A DNA stretch of 63,313 bases from Paenibacillus pinistramenti (GTDB lineage Bacteria; Bacillota; Bacilli; Paenibacillales; Paenibacillaceae). The stretch covers positions 1-63,313 of the forward strand of contig NZ_VAWG01000017.1 of the NCBI RefSeq assembly GCF_005869875.1, given 5' to 3'. The notes under the pieces are model-generated. The model saw only the letters and a list, made by a program, of their open reading frames with translations, did not search any database and was not told the DNA's origin. Position 1 is the first letter of the stretch. The number at the start of each line of letters is the position of its first letter. Positions 17,476-26,269 of this stretch are shown in pieces. A program made the position numbers and the translations under genes.

Positions 17476-19912
17476 TGAAACGCTGTTTTATAACGAAACT
17501 ATCTATTATATGAAAATGCCGGAGAGCTGGAGAAACTTCTTTAATAGAGAGCGTACAGATCGCTTTAAGCTTGCATTTAAAGTAGAACCTCTAGGAAAGA
17601 AACTTAAAAGTATTTTTCCTGAAATCGTAAGCGTATGTTCAAACAACAAGGTGTTGCTCGATGATCAGCCTTGGCTAGTTTCCACAAAACCTATTCATGC
17701 ATCGTATATAAAACATTTGACGCTTGGATGGCTAGCACATTTAAAGGATTTTTCAATTCTTGATTTACCGCAAGACGTAAGAGATTCGGAGCTTGTTTGG
17801 GTTTCTTCTACCTTTGGTGATGTTCACGAATTCGTTGATAACTACCAGTGGGTTCCCGGCATGGCAGCAGTCAAGTTCTGCCAGGAATCAAAGTTTCTTG
17901 ATTTAGGTAATGAGCTACGTGAAGAGCTGAATTTCTATCATGTTATCTTTAATGATAAACACGAATGCATTTCTAATCCGATTCGAAAATCTCATCGTCA
18001 TGATCCATTTTCTTATGTCATTCGATTTGCATTGAAGACTCGTGGGGGAGATGCTGATCGAGCGATATTAACGGTTTCCTTGGGGACAAGAAGGTATTTG
18101 AGCGATGAACAAATCAAAGATGGCAAGTGTTACATGAGGTCCGGGCATTCCTGTTCGGTTTTGGTATCCGTTCAAAATCCATATGTAGTGAGTCCAGATC
18201 GTTCATTTTCCCAACTGAAATTTGAAAGACGTCCCCGGAACTCTTCATTTACGGCATGGGAGAGCGCATTGGACGAATTGTATTGGGACGTGCTGAATGG
18301 GGAGTCTTTCGACGCAGATTCGTTGCTTGCGAATCCCAAATTCTATTCCGATGGGGATGGAGAAATCACGGCTTATGTCGTGAACAACAATCTATTTGCT
18401 GGAAATAGTGTGAAAGCGGGAATCGGCCTTCCTGAGAAAAGCGGTTTGTATAACTTGGCCAAAAGGTTCTTAACGGATTATGGTGCAAGAGAACTTCAAC
18501 TTATTCCTGATATTTCTCTTAGAGGTATGAATGACAATCGCTTTCCAATCGTTGTTCCTAAGGAAGAGCGATTAACTATCGAAATTTATAGTTCTCCGGA
18601 GATGTTTGATGCAGTGAAGAAGGAACTATCTACTGCGCAAAAATCACTTGATAACGTAACTATCCTTGATGAGATTTCTGACTCCGTCTTCAGATTAAAT
18701 TCGGATAAAGAGTTCATTGTTGAACTTGTCCATTGTAATCCAGACATCATAACATCGGAGTTAGAGATAGATAGATATAAGGATAACTCGATCGCTCAAG
18801 AAAAGCGTATTAATCAAATTGTAAAGCAGCTTTCCAAAGTTGAACAACCTAACCACTCCGTATTAGCTCTTGTAGAAATTGAAGAGAAGAGTAAATGGAG
18901 AGAGGGGGCCGACCCTAAGAAAGCTATCCGGGAAGGATTGAAGCGGTCAGGACGCCTATCGCAATTTATTTACCCGTTAACAGGTGATGAGAAAGGAGAT
19001 TTATCCCGCATTCTGAATGCTGTATTAGACCTTTTCAACGATTATGGTCTATTTAGTGATAACGTCAATAAGATCAACGCGTCTGGAACGTTGTTATCTA
19101 TATCGGTCATAAAAGCTGGAAAAAAATATTTGCCTGCGATTTCAAGATTAGACGGCACGGATCTCAGTGTTAAGCTGTTAGGTAATGATAGGTGGATGAC
19201 TTTGTCTGAAGCGGCACTGAAAATGGATGAATCTAAATTTCTTGATAATCCTCGAAGAGAAAATAAAAGCAGCGAAGTGTTTAAAGCATTTATCACAGCT
19301 GAGATTAACAGTGAACTAGAACGAAGTTCGGGGCAAGTCATTGTGCTTATCAACGCTACCTTAAGACACGGTTGGTTGGGGGCTATCGGTAATACAAAAA
19401 TACAATGCGATCGTGTTCCTTATCTTAATGAGCGTTTGGCCAATGAGCCACGATTAAGGTTTATCCGCATAAACGCGACGGATGACGTTCCTCAATATCG
19501 AATCATTATCGATGATGAAATGAATAGGTTTACTAAAGCATTAGGAGTTTTTAAGGACTCTATAGGTATTTATTACGGTGTGGGCGGAAGACCGAATGCA
19601 TGGAAAGGAATCGCTAACGATGCAACCAAGTTTTCATCGCCATCCAAATTATTGCTGCAACAACGGGCTGTGGAATACATTCCGTTAGGAGGAGAGAATG
19701 AAAACGAGTCGGATGAACTTGCTCTTCTAGCGGATCATCTAAGACGATTAGGGTTGACATATGACAAGCACACCATTTTTCCGTATACGATGCGTGTATT
19801 GAGCTCATTATCGAAATACATAACCGGTAACGAGGACGATTATGATTACGATGCTGAGTTTGATGAGGAAGTGGAGATGGACTCGGAGGAAGATTTGATA
19901 CTCCACTCCTAG
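17441..19912 (+). CDS. pPIWI-RE protein (prokaryotic PIWI of the RE family)
   Basis: This 823-aa protein forms the third piece of the pPIWI-RE island. It has an N-terminal module, a MID-like middle region and an RNase H-like C-terminal PIWI domain. The C-terminal stretch with TLRHGWLGAIGN, RLRFIRINATDDVPQY and IGIYYGVGGRPNAWKG matches the pattern I recall for this domain. The final SSKLLLQQRAVEYIPL and the region up to FPYTMRVLSSLSKYI resemble the conserved family end. Relatives were described by Burroughs, Iyer and Aravind as intergenomic conflict systems possibly targeting R-loops or plasmid DNA. The start has GGGAGG 9 nt upstream and overlaps the helicase gene by 35 bp. Confidence 0.83.
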   Translation: MKKMELFALEIDETLFYNETIYYMKMPESWRNFFNRERTDRFKLAFKVEPLGKKLKSIFPEIVSVCSNNKVLLDDQPWLVSTKPIHASYIKHLTLGWLAHLKDFSILDLPQDVRDSELVWVSSTFGDVHEFVDNYQWVPGMAAVKFCQESKFLDLGNELREELNFYHVIFNDKHECISNPIRKSHRHDPFSYVIRFALKTRGGDADRAILTVSLGTRRYLSDEQIKDGKCYMRSGHSCSVLVSVQNPYVVSPDRSFSQLKFERRPRNSSFTAWESALDELYWDVLNGESFDADSLLANPKFYSDGDGEITAYVVNNNLFAGNSVKAGIGLPEKSGLYNLAKRFLTDYGARELQLIPDISLRGMNDNRFPIVVPKEERLTIEIYSSPEMFDAVKKELSTAQKSLDNVTILDEISDSVFRLNSDKEFIVELVHCNPDIITSELEIDRYKDNSIAQEKRINQIVKQLSKVEQPNHSVLALVEIEEKSKWREGADPKKAIREGLKRSGRLSQFIYPLTGDEKGDLSRILNAVLDLFNDYGLFSDNVNKINASGTLLSISVIKAGKKYLPAISRLDGTDLSVKLLGNDRWMTLSEAALKMDESKFLDNPRRENKSSEVFKAFITAEINSELERSSGQVIVLINATLRHGWLGAIGNTKIQCDRVPYLNERLANEPRLRFIRINATDDVPQYRIIIDDEMNRFTKALGVFKDSIGIYYGVGGRPNAWKGIANDATKFSSPSKLLLQQRAVEYIPLGGENENESDELALLADHLRRLGLTYDKHTIFPYTMRVLSSLSKYITGNEDDYDYDAEFDEEVEMDSEEDLILHS

Positions 19913-19957
19913 ATCATCAAAATAATCTTAATATGCACTGTACAAGGAGATGTTGTT

Positions 19958-22009
19958 ATGCGGCTCAACAAATTAAGAATAAGCAACTTTCGTAGTTATG
20001 GACCAACGGAAACGGTAATAGATTTCGAAGATATTACAACATTTATCGGGGCTAACAGTAGTGGGAAAAGCGCTGCACTACAGGCACTAACTAAGTTGTT
20101 CGGAGAAACAAATGCAGATAGAGCGTTAGAGAAATCCGATTTTTATGTATCACATGACGAAGTACTTGAAGATTTGGAGAGGCGAGAGCTTTACATCGAG
20201 GCGAATTTCTCATTTCCGGAAATTGAGAACGATGAAGGTGAAACACATTATGCAATACCTACGTATTTTGATAACTTTGTTGTTGAAAACACTGGCGAGC
20301 CACCGTTCTTGCGAATTAGGCTACAAGCTACTTGGGAGCAAAGCAATACACCAGATGGAATCATAGAAAGTAAGGTCAACTATCTGTCTCTATCAGAGGA
20401 TGCAGAAGAGGTAGCTACGAAGATTCCGCCAAGCGAGCTCTCACAAATAAAAATCATCTATGTTCCAGCAATTCGCAACCCATCCACGTTATTAAGGAAT
20501 GCGACCGGAACATTGCTCTGGCGTGTTTTGAAGAGTATTAACTGGTCAATCGAAACAAAGGAGAACATTAAGGATCAACTAAACCGTGCTGAAGAATCGT
20601 TGTTTAAAGAGGCTGGATTAGAGAGGGTTAGGGATTCACTGAAAGACCACTGGAAAAAATACCATAAGGATATTCGATACTCGGAAGCAAACATCAGATT
20701 CAATAGCACAGATCTGGATCAATTGATAAAAAAGTTTGAAGTTGATTTTATGCCATCCATAACACAAAAAGCATATTCCATTGATTCATTAGGAGATGGG
20801 CTTAGGTCTTTATTCTATTTGTCACTCGTGGATTCGTTTCTGGAAATTGAACAGCAAGCTATGGAAAATAATGAAGATGAGGACGCGCCACTATTTAACA
20901 TTCAAATTCCGGCCTTAACAATTCTCGCTATAGAAGAACCTGAAAATCATGTGTCTCCACATTTATTGGGCAATATTATCCTTAATTTGAACAGAATCGC
21001 TTCAAAAAATAATTCGCAAGTCATTTTAACCTCACATACGCCAGCAATTGTGAAGAGGGTTTTACCTGAATCAATTCGATATTTCAATATTTCGGTAGAT
21101 GAGGTTGTTACGAAAGTTAAAAAAATTGTATTACCTCGTTTACAAGGATCTGCAGAAAATGAAGAAGCATATAAATATGTAAAAGAAGCTGTAAGGGCAT
21201 ATCCAGAGATTTACTTCTCGAAATTAGTTATTTTAGGGGAAGGGGATAGTGAAGAAATCGTTATCCCTAAAGCTATTGAATTGGAGACAGAAGATCATTT
21301 GGATAGCATTTCGGTATCTGTAGTTCCGCTTGGGGGAAGACACGTCAATCACTTCTGGAAGCTTCTAAATGAACTGGAAATCCCCTATGTCACACTATTG
21401 GATCTTGATAAGGAGCGAAATGGTGGGGGTTGGGGACGGATTAGATATGCTTTATCGCAATTGATTAAGATCGGTGTGGATAAAAGCGAACTATTATCAT
21501 TAATGGGTGGAAGCATTCTTAGTGATGAAGATTTAAGTGACATGCATACTTGGGATGAAAGTTATGTGGATAACCAAATGTCTTGGTTACAAAGGTTAGA
21601 AAGCTACGATATTTATTTCTCAAGCCCATTGGACTTGGACTTTATGATGTTAGAGGCATTCCCGGATGCATATAAACGGATACTTAGGGTTAATGAAGGG
21701 CCACGAATAGACAAAGTAGGAAAAGTACTAGAGATAGAAAATGACGAACCAGAATTACCGGAATATCTCGAACGTGTTAGTAATGCGACTAAGCATGCGC
21801 TAAAAGAAGGAGGAAGTAGTGGCGATACTTACACGATCGAACAGAAAAAATTGATGGTGTGGTATGATTACTTCTTTTTACAACGGGGAAAACCGGTCAC
21901 CCATCGGTTGGCGATACTGAATATCACTGATGAATTGTTCAAGGAGCGCTTGCCGGAACCATTAAAACGGCTGATTGCTAGTGTGAAACAAAAAATTTCT
22001 GGCGAATAA
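19958..22009 (+). CDS. OLD-family ATPase-TOPRIM nuclease (GajA-like)
   Basis: The ABC-type ATPase is seen in MRLNKLRISNFRSYG, P-loop GANSSGKSA near residue 31, LAIEEPENHVSPH near 326 and LTSHTPAIVKR near 358. A TOPRIM nuclease follows, with LGEGDSEEIV near 427 and LLDLDKER near 482. This order is the OLD/GajA plan; at 683 aa it is longer than the B. cereus GajA I remember (under 600). The next gene is a UvrD helicase 14 bp downstream, the Gabija arrangement. In Gabija the nuclease nicks DNA when nucleotide levels fall. The 45-bp gap from the PIWI gene has a good ribosome site but no obvious terminator, so co-transcription with the pPIWI-RE genes is likely. Confidence 0.87.
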   Translation: MRLNKLRISNFRSYGPTETVIDFEDITTFIGANSSGKSAALQALTKLFGETNADRALEKSDFYVSHDEVLEDLERRELYIEANFSFPEIENDEGETHYAIPTYFDNFVVENTGEPPFLRIRLQATWEQSNTPDGIIESKVNYLSLSEDAEEVATKIPPSELSQIKIIYVPAIRNPSTLLRNATGTLLWRVLKSINWSIETKENIKDQLNRAEESLFKEAGLERVRDSLKDHWKKYHKDIRYSEANIRFNSTDLDQLIKKFEVDFMPSITQKAYSIDSLGDGLRSLFYLSLVDSFLEIEQQAMENNEDEDAPLFNIQIPALTILAIEEPENHVSPHLLGNIILNLNRIASKNNSQVILTSHTPAIVKRVLPESIRYFNISVDEVVTKVKKIVLPRLQGSAENEEAYKYVKEAVRAYPEIYFSKLVILGEGDSEEIVIPKAIELETEDHLDSISVSVVPLGGRHVNHFWKLLNELEIPYVTLLDLDKERNGGGWGRIRYALSQLIKIGVDKSELLSLMGGSILSDEDLSDMHTWDESYVDNQMSWLQRLESYDIYFSSPLDLDFMMLEAFPDAYKRILRVNEGPRIDKVGKVLEIENDEPELPEYLERVSNATKHALKEGGSSGDTYTIEQKKLMVWYDYFFLQRGKPVTHRLAILNITDELFKERLPEPLKRLIASVKQKISGE

Positions 22010-22023
22010 GGAAAGGCTATTAG

Positions 22024-23901
22024 ATGAAAATCATTGATAAGAATAGATGGGAACCTGCCGACGGACTAATGCTTGAACCTGCTGCGCTACAAGTTGTAAA
22101 AAGCGAAGACAACGCTTTAGTTATTGCTGGGCCTGGAGCAGGTAAGACGGAATTGCTTGCCCAAAGAGCCTGCTATTTGCTTGAGACATCTACCTGCAAG
22201 GTTCCAAGGAAAATCCTAGCAATAAGTTTTAAGAGAGATGCCGCGAAGAACCTCGCCGAACGGGTAGAGAAACGTTGCGGTACAGAACTTTCAAAGCGAT
22301 TCCAATCTATGACGTATGATGCATTTGCTAAGAGTCTTGTGGATCGCTTCTATCTGGGAATTCCTGAGGATTACAGGCCTGATTCAGTCTATGATATCGC
22401 TATTGCGGACCGAACCCAAAACGATATCAGGACAGCGTATGAGCATGCAGGGTTTATTCCTCCCGCTGGGATGCGGCCAGGTGACATTAACAACTTGTTG
22501 GAAAAGGAAATCGTTCGATATTCTTTACCATTACCTTTGGATAATAAATATCCAACGAAGGCTGCATGGACATTCTTACTTAAAGGTGGGGCGACTAGTA
22601 CAGCTAGATTGTCGTTCGCTATGATTACTAGGCTGGCAGCGTATTTGTTAGTATCAAATCCTCATTTGAGGAAGGCGTTACAATTGACTTACAGTCATGT
22701 ATTTCTCGATGAGTTTCAGGATACCACGAATATTCAGTATGAATTTGTGAAGGCTTGCTTTCACAACTCCAACTCGGTATTAACTGCAGTGGGCGATGGA
22801 AAACAACGTATTATGGTATGGGCTGGAGCGATGAGAGAGATTTTCTCAATATATCAGTCTGACTTTGGAGCAACCACTTATCGGTTAGTGATGAATCATC
22901 GCTCAGCACCCAGACTCATTGAAATTCAAAAAATGTTTTTTTCAAGATTTAATGAGCAACCCATATCAATCCAAACAAATCCAAAATGGCAAGCCTCTGA
23001 TGGCCGTGCTTACCTTCATTTGTTTGAAAATCATATCCAGGAAGCCCAAGCAATTGGAGGCATTGTTCAGTCCTACTTAGCAGATGGTAGCCATAAACCG
23101 AATGATATCTGTATTCTTGTGAAACAAAAAATAGATGTGTACTGCAGCGAAATGATTACGGAGTTTAATAAAATTGGAATACAAGCGAGAAACGAAGGGG
23201 TATATCAGGACTTCCTTAAAGAAGATTTCATATCCCTTTGTATTCACACTATGATTATAGCAATCAGAAGAAATGCAGGCTCATGGACGTATTGTAGGAA
23301 TATATTTCTCGATTTAAAAAACATGGACGAAACATCTTCGAAGATTCACGAACCTCAGAGAGAATTAAGTGATTTTATTAAGAAACTCAAATCTGATTTG
23401 AGGTCAATAAGTAACGAAAATGATCTGGGAAACATTTTAAAAGAAATTTGTTACTTTTATTCCATTGATGCGCTGAAAGCGTACTTTCCGCAATATATGA
23501 GATCAAATTATATCGAAAAGCTACGTTTACAGTTGGCTAAATATCTGTGGGAAGAATACATAAAAGCGGGCAGTTTGGACATTGCAATCGATAATTTGCT
23601 TGGGAAAAATATAGTACCTATTATGACAATTCATAAGAGTAAGGGACTAGAGTACAAGACAATAATTTTTTTGGGACTAGAGGATGCGGCTTTTTATAAA
23701 TTTGCAGATCAGAGGGAAGAGCATACAGCAACTTTTTTTGTAGCTCTCTCAAGGGCTAAAAACAATCTTCATTTTACTTTCAGTAAAGTACGACCGATTG
23801 GATTATACCGTGATGATCAAGATAGAAAAATTATTATGGATTTTTATCATGCATTACGCGATTCAGGAGTCGTAGAGCCGGTAGTTCATACCATAATGTA
23901 G
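22024..23901 (+). CDS. UvrD/PcrA-like superfamily 1 helicase (GajB-like)
   Basis: The motifs are GPGAGKTELLAQRA near residue 36, FLDEFQDTT near 229, AVGDGKQRIMVWAG, VMNHRSAPRLI, MTIHKSKGLEYKTI and ALSRAKNNL near 575. All superfamily 1A helicase motifs are present in order in 625 aa. Placed directly after the OLD nuclease it fits GajB, although longer than the canonical form. It probably works as a complex with the upstream nuclease. Stand-alone DNA repair is the alternative, but the operon context argues against it. Confidence 0.87.
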   Translation: MKIIDKNRWEPADGLMLEPAALQVVKSEDNALVIAGPGAGKTELLAQRACYLLETSTCKVPRKILAISFKRDAAKNLAERVEKRCGTELSKRFQSMTYDAFAKSLVDRFYLGIPEDYRPDSVYDIAIADRTQNDIRTAYEHAGFIPPAGMRPGDINNLLEKEIVRYSLPLPLDNKYPTKAAWTFLLKGGATSTARLSFAMITRLAAYLLVSNPHLRKALQLTYSHVFLDEFQDTTNIQYEFVKACFHNSNSVLTAVGDGKQRIMVWAGAMREIFSIYQSDFGATTYRLVMNHRSAPRLIEIQKMFFSRFNEQPISIQTNPKWQASDGRAYLHLFENHIQEAQAIGGIVQSYLADGSHKPNDICILVKQKIDVYCSEMITEFNKIGIQARNEGVYQDFLKEDFISLCIHTMIIAIRRNAGSWTYCRNIFLDLKNMDETSSKIHEPQRELSDFIKKLKSDLRSISNENDLGNILKEICYFYSIDALKAYFPQYMRSNYIEKLRLQLAKYLWEEYIKAGSLDIAIDNLLGKNIVPIMTIHKSKGLEYKTIIFLGLEDAAFYKFADQREEHTATFFVALSRAKNNLHFTFSKVRPIGLYRDDQDRKIIMDFYHALRDSGVVEPVVHTIM

Positions 23902-23911
23902 AGGTGAGATC

Positions 23912-24871
23912 ATGTCCGCATTAATAAAAGATTTAAAAGACGGGGATGAGTTTGTCGGATATTACTTGATAAAAGAATTGGAGGCAAAACAGACAAATAG
24001 TTCGATTCCTAAAGATTTCTTGGATATAGTACTTGCTGATTCAAGTGGCATTATTTCTGCAAAGTATTGGGAAGCAAGTAAGACGGATATTGAAACATTC
24101 TTTCCGATGTGTCTTGTTAAGGTGCAGGGCGTGGTTCAAGTGTATCGTGAGAAATTACAGGTAAAAGTAATTAGAATACGAAAAACAATGGAGCAAGATG
24201 GTGTATCCCTAACAGATTTTATCCGTTCCGCCCCCGTAGATGCTAACGAACTTATCCCTATCATTGAACAAGCCATAGGTAGTCTATCTCATAAAGATAT
24301 TAAATCAATTGTTACTTTTTGTTTTGAGAAAGTGAAAGACAAAATACAATCCGCCCCCGCGGCCAAATCTCATCATCATGCTTATTTCGGTGGCTTAGCT
24401 TACCATATTGTTCGAATGCTTGAAATAGGTGAATTTATTTGCCGGCAACGGCCGTTTCTAAATTCGGATTTGATTAAGGCGGGAATAATCTTACACGACA
24501 TTGCCAAACCAGTGGAAATGATATCAGAGTATGGTATGGTGCTTGATTACAGTAACCAGGGCAAACTGATAGGACATATCTGTATGGCCGCCAATTGGAT
24601 TACAGAAGCTGCAATCAGACTTGAAATTGATTTAGAGTCAAATGTCATCATGGCACTACAGCATTTAGTTCTGTCTCATCATAATCTGGGTGAATGGGGA
24701 AGCCCTGTTCAACCGCAATTACCAGAAGCTGTGGCACTTCACTATATAGATGCGATGGATGCTAAATTGCAGATGGTAGAGGACATGCTTCAAACAACCG
24801 CGGAAAGTGAAGAATGGACACCGGTAATTCGTGGTTTGGAGAACAAAGCGATTTATAGATTGAAAATATGA
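23912..24871 (+). CDS. YhaM-like OB-fold/HD-domain 3'-5' exoribonuclease
   Basis: The N-terminal OB fold (KDLKDGDEFVGYYLIKELEAK through KVQGVVQVYREKLQVKVIRI) and the HD phosphohydrolase core (HHHAYFGGLAYHIVRM near residue 153; ILHDIAKP near 194) match the YhaM family in order and length (319 aa). YhaM is a 3'-5' exonuclease acting on RNA, with activity on ssDNA reported. This is likely a defence-dedicated paralogue, because it is embedded in operon 2 with a 10-bp gap to the helicase gene and a GAGGTGAG ribosome site. It might trim RNA guides or products for the PIWI or OLD proteins (inference). Confidence 0.82.
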   Translation: MSALIKDLKDGDEFVGYYLIKELEAKQTNSSIPKDFLDIVLADSSGIISAKYWEASKTDIETFFPMCLVKVQGVVQVYREKLQVKVIRIRKTMEQDGVSLTDFIRSAPVDANELIPIIEQAIGSLSHKDIKSIVTFCFEKVKDKIQSAPAAKSHHHAYFGGLAYHIVRMLEIGEFICRQRPFLNSDLIKAGIILHDIAKPVEMISEYGMVLDYSNQGKLIGHICMAANWITEAAIRLEIDLESNVIMALQHLVLSHHNLGEWGSPVQPQLPEAVALHYIDAMDAKLQMVEDMLQTTAESEEWTPVIRGLENKAIYRLKI

Positions 24872-24891
24872 TCTGCTCTGGGGGGAGAACA

Positions 24892-25110
24892 TTGATTTGG
24901 GTAAACGTCCATATCCCTGACAAGCTATGCATAGCACATAAATCCACATGTGGTCATGTTCTTCTAGGAGAAACAGGTCTTAAAGGAATCAGAGAAATCA
25001 AAGGTGATGGCGGGTGGTATGATTTCTCGCTCGTGGAGGAGGCATCGTTTTGGTCGGGAAATAACTATCCGAATTATGAGTTTAAGAAATGCGGTAAGTG
25101 CAAGCCGTAA
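24892..25110 (+). CDS. Small Cys-rich protein, last gene of operon 2
   Basis: This is an unrecognised protein of about 72 aa. Cysteines at KLCIAH and STCGH and a terminal CGKC suggest a small metal-binding ribbon. I place the start at TTG 24892 because GGGGGGAG (24881-24888) lies just upstream. An in-frame ATG at 24868 overlaps the YhaM stop but has no ribosome site. Charged and aromatic residues (GWYDFSL, SFWSGNN) look like a folded protein and not noise. Conserved neighbours in other genomes would be needed to confirm that it belongs to the system. Confidence 0.55.
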   Translation: MIWVNVHIPDKLCIAHKSTCGHVLLGETGLKGIREIKGDGGWYDFSLVEEASFWSGNNYPNYEFKKCGKCKP

Positions 25111-25178
25111 ATACGACGAGCAGCAATAATCAGGAGGTTACATCCGCGGTGAAGCTACCGTTAGGGTCTCTTCTAGCG

Positions 25179-25733
25179 CTACTTTAGTAATCTAAGATAA
25201 TGATTCGGTATAAACAGGTAGCGTGAAACACTTTCCATACTATCTAGTCTCAATAACTCTTTCATTTCCAATGGAGAAAAATTGTTCGTTTTTAGCGTGT
25301 ATGCAAAGGTATATCGTAAGTTACGAGGCGTTATTATTTTCTTGATACCTGCTTTGAAAGCAAGCTCTTTAATAAAGATAGTTAGGGAATTTCCATCAAA
25401 AGGTTTATCCTTGATGAAGAACACTTGTTCTTTTCCGCTGGAAATCCAACGTAGGTAGGCAGGGTGGCTGAGGTATTGTATTAGCTCATCAGCTAATTCA
25501 CAGTCTATTGGAATAATTGATCCATTGATCTTATTATCCTTTTTGATATGTATAACGTTTTGCTCTAAATCGATTTGTGAGTATGTAAGTTGTACAACTT
25601 CCGAATTTCGTAATCCGGTCCTTAACATAGTTTTGCATAGTACATAGCCCATTTTTAAGAAGTGGTCTGACTTTTTAGCAACCTCCAAGAGTAACTGGCA
25701 TTCTTCAACTGAAAGAACGTGTTTAGTACTCAT
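25179..25733 (-). CDS. Solo tyrosine recombinase catalytic domain, degenerate
   Basis: This 184-aa protein covers only the catalytic domain of a phage-integrase-type recombinase. The first catalytic Arg is seen in RTGLRNSEVV (R42) and the second in PRNLRYTFAY (R140), with the nucleophile Tyr in SRYLFI (Y172). The His of the HxxR box is replaced by Arg at position 137, and the usual LGH motif reads RLD. There is no core-binding N-terminal domain. It is therefore likely inactive, or acts as a DNA-binding relic or regulator. It faces operon 2 tail to tail with a 68-bp gap and may mark an old element boundary. Confidence 0.65.
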   Translation of the reverse strand: MSTKHVLSVEECQLLLEVAKKSDHFLKMGYVLCKTMLRTGLRNSEVVQLTYSQIDLEQNVIHIKKDNKINGSIIPIDCELADELIQYLSHPAYLRWISSGKEQVFFIKDKPFDGNSLTIFIKELAFKAGIKKIITPRNLRYTFAYTLKTNNFSPLEMKELLRLDSMESVSRYLFIPNHYLRLLK

Positions 25734-26177
25734 TAGTTTTCATCAACCCTTTGCAGTATACTTTGATACTATTGGTATTTTTGTGTAAGACAATTACTTA
25801 TTCTCTAAATGCTTGCTTACATTAATAGGTTAGTTTATTACAATGATCGTCATAATAAGGAACCATTATACAATATATAGATTTTTTTGATCGAGTGACT
25901 CGAGAGAACGAAGACAGTGGCGGTATAGCTGACCGAATTCCAGGTAGTACGATATTTCCTATAACGTCTGTGACTATGAATAGTCTCAATGGGAGGGGAT
26001 AAAAGGAAAATTTTACGTCATTGAAGGGAAATATCGGGAATTGTAGAATAATGGAGTAGGAGTAGTTCTTTTGCCCCTTACACGTCAGTTGACGGGCCTA
26101 TTCTTTCATCCGGAAGATGTTTGGCAACGTATACGAATCGTCGTGGCAACTTCGGCGTGAAGTATGCGTTTTTTGTT
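25734..26177. other. Intergenic region between recombinase and operon 3
   Basis: No convincing gene is seen. The left part is AT-rich and may hold the recombinase promoter. A small inverted repeat CGTCAGTTGACG with outer CCC/GGG occurs around 26078-26096. A short hairpin ACTTC-GGCGT-GAAGT near 26149-26163, followed by six Ts at about 26169, precedes the operon 3 box and may act as a terminator. Confidence 0.4.
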
Positions 26178-26200
26178 TAGGAACATGTGTTTGATGACAG
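26178..26200 (+). promoter_or_regulatory. Operon 3 shared LexA-like box
   Basis: TAGGAAC (26178-26184), ATGT, GTTTGATGACA (26189-26199). The core GAAC-ATGT-GTTT fits the Bacillus SOS consensus GAAC-RNRY-GTTY with no mismatch. It lies 89 bp before the start of the first dynamin gene. Sites at 1742 and 13216 share flanking TAGG on the left and TGACA on the right. Confidence 0.65.
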
Positions 26201-26269
26201 CATGCGGACAGTGTGACCTGATACACTCCGATTAGTTCGGTTGATTCTTTGCTGATTGGGAGAGAACGT

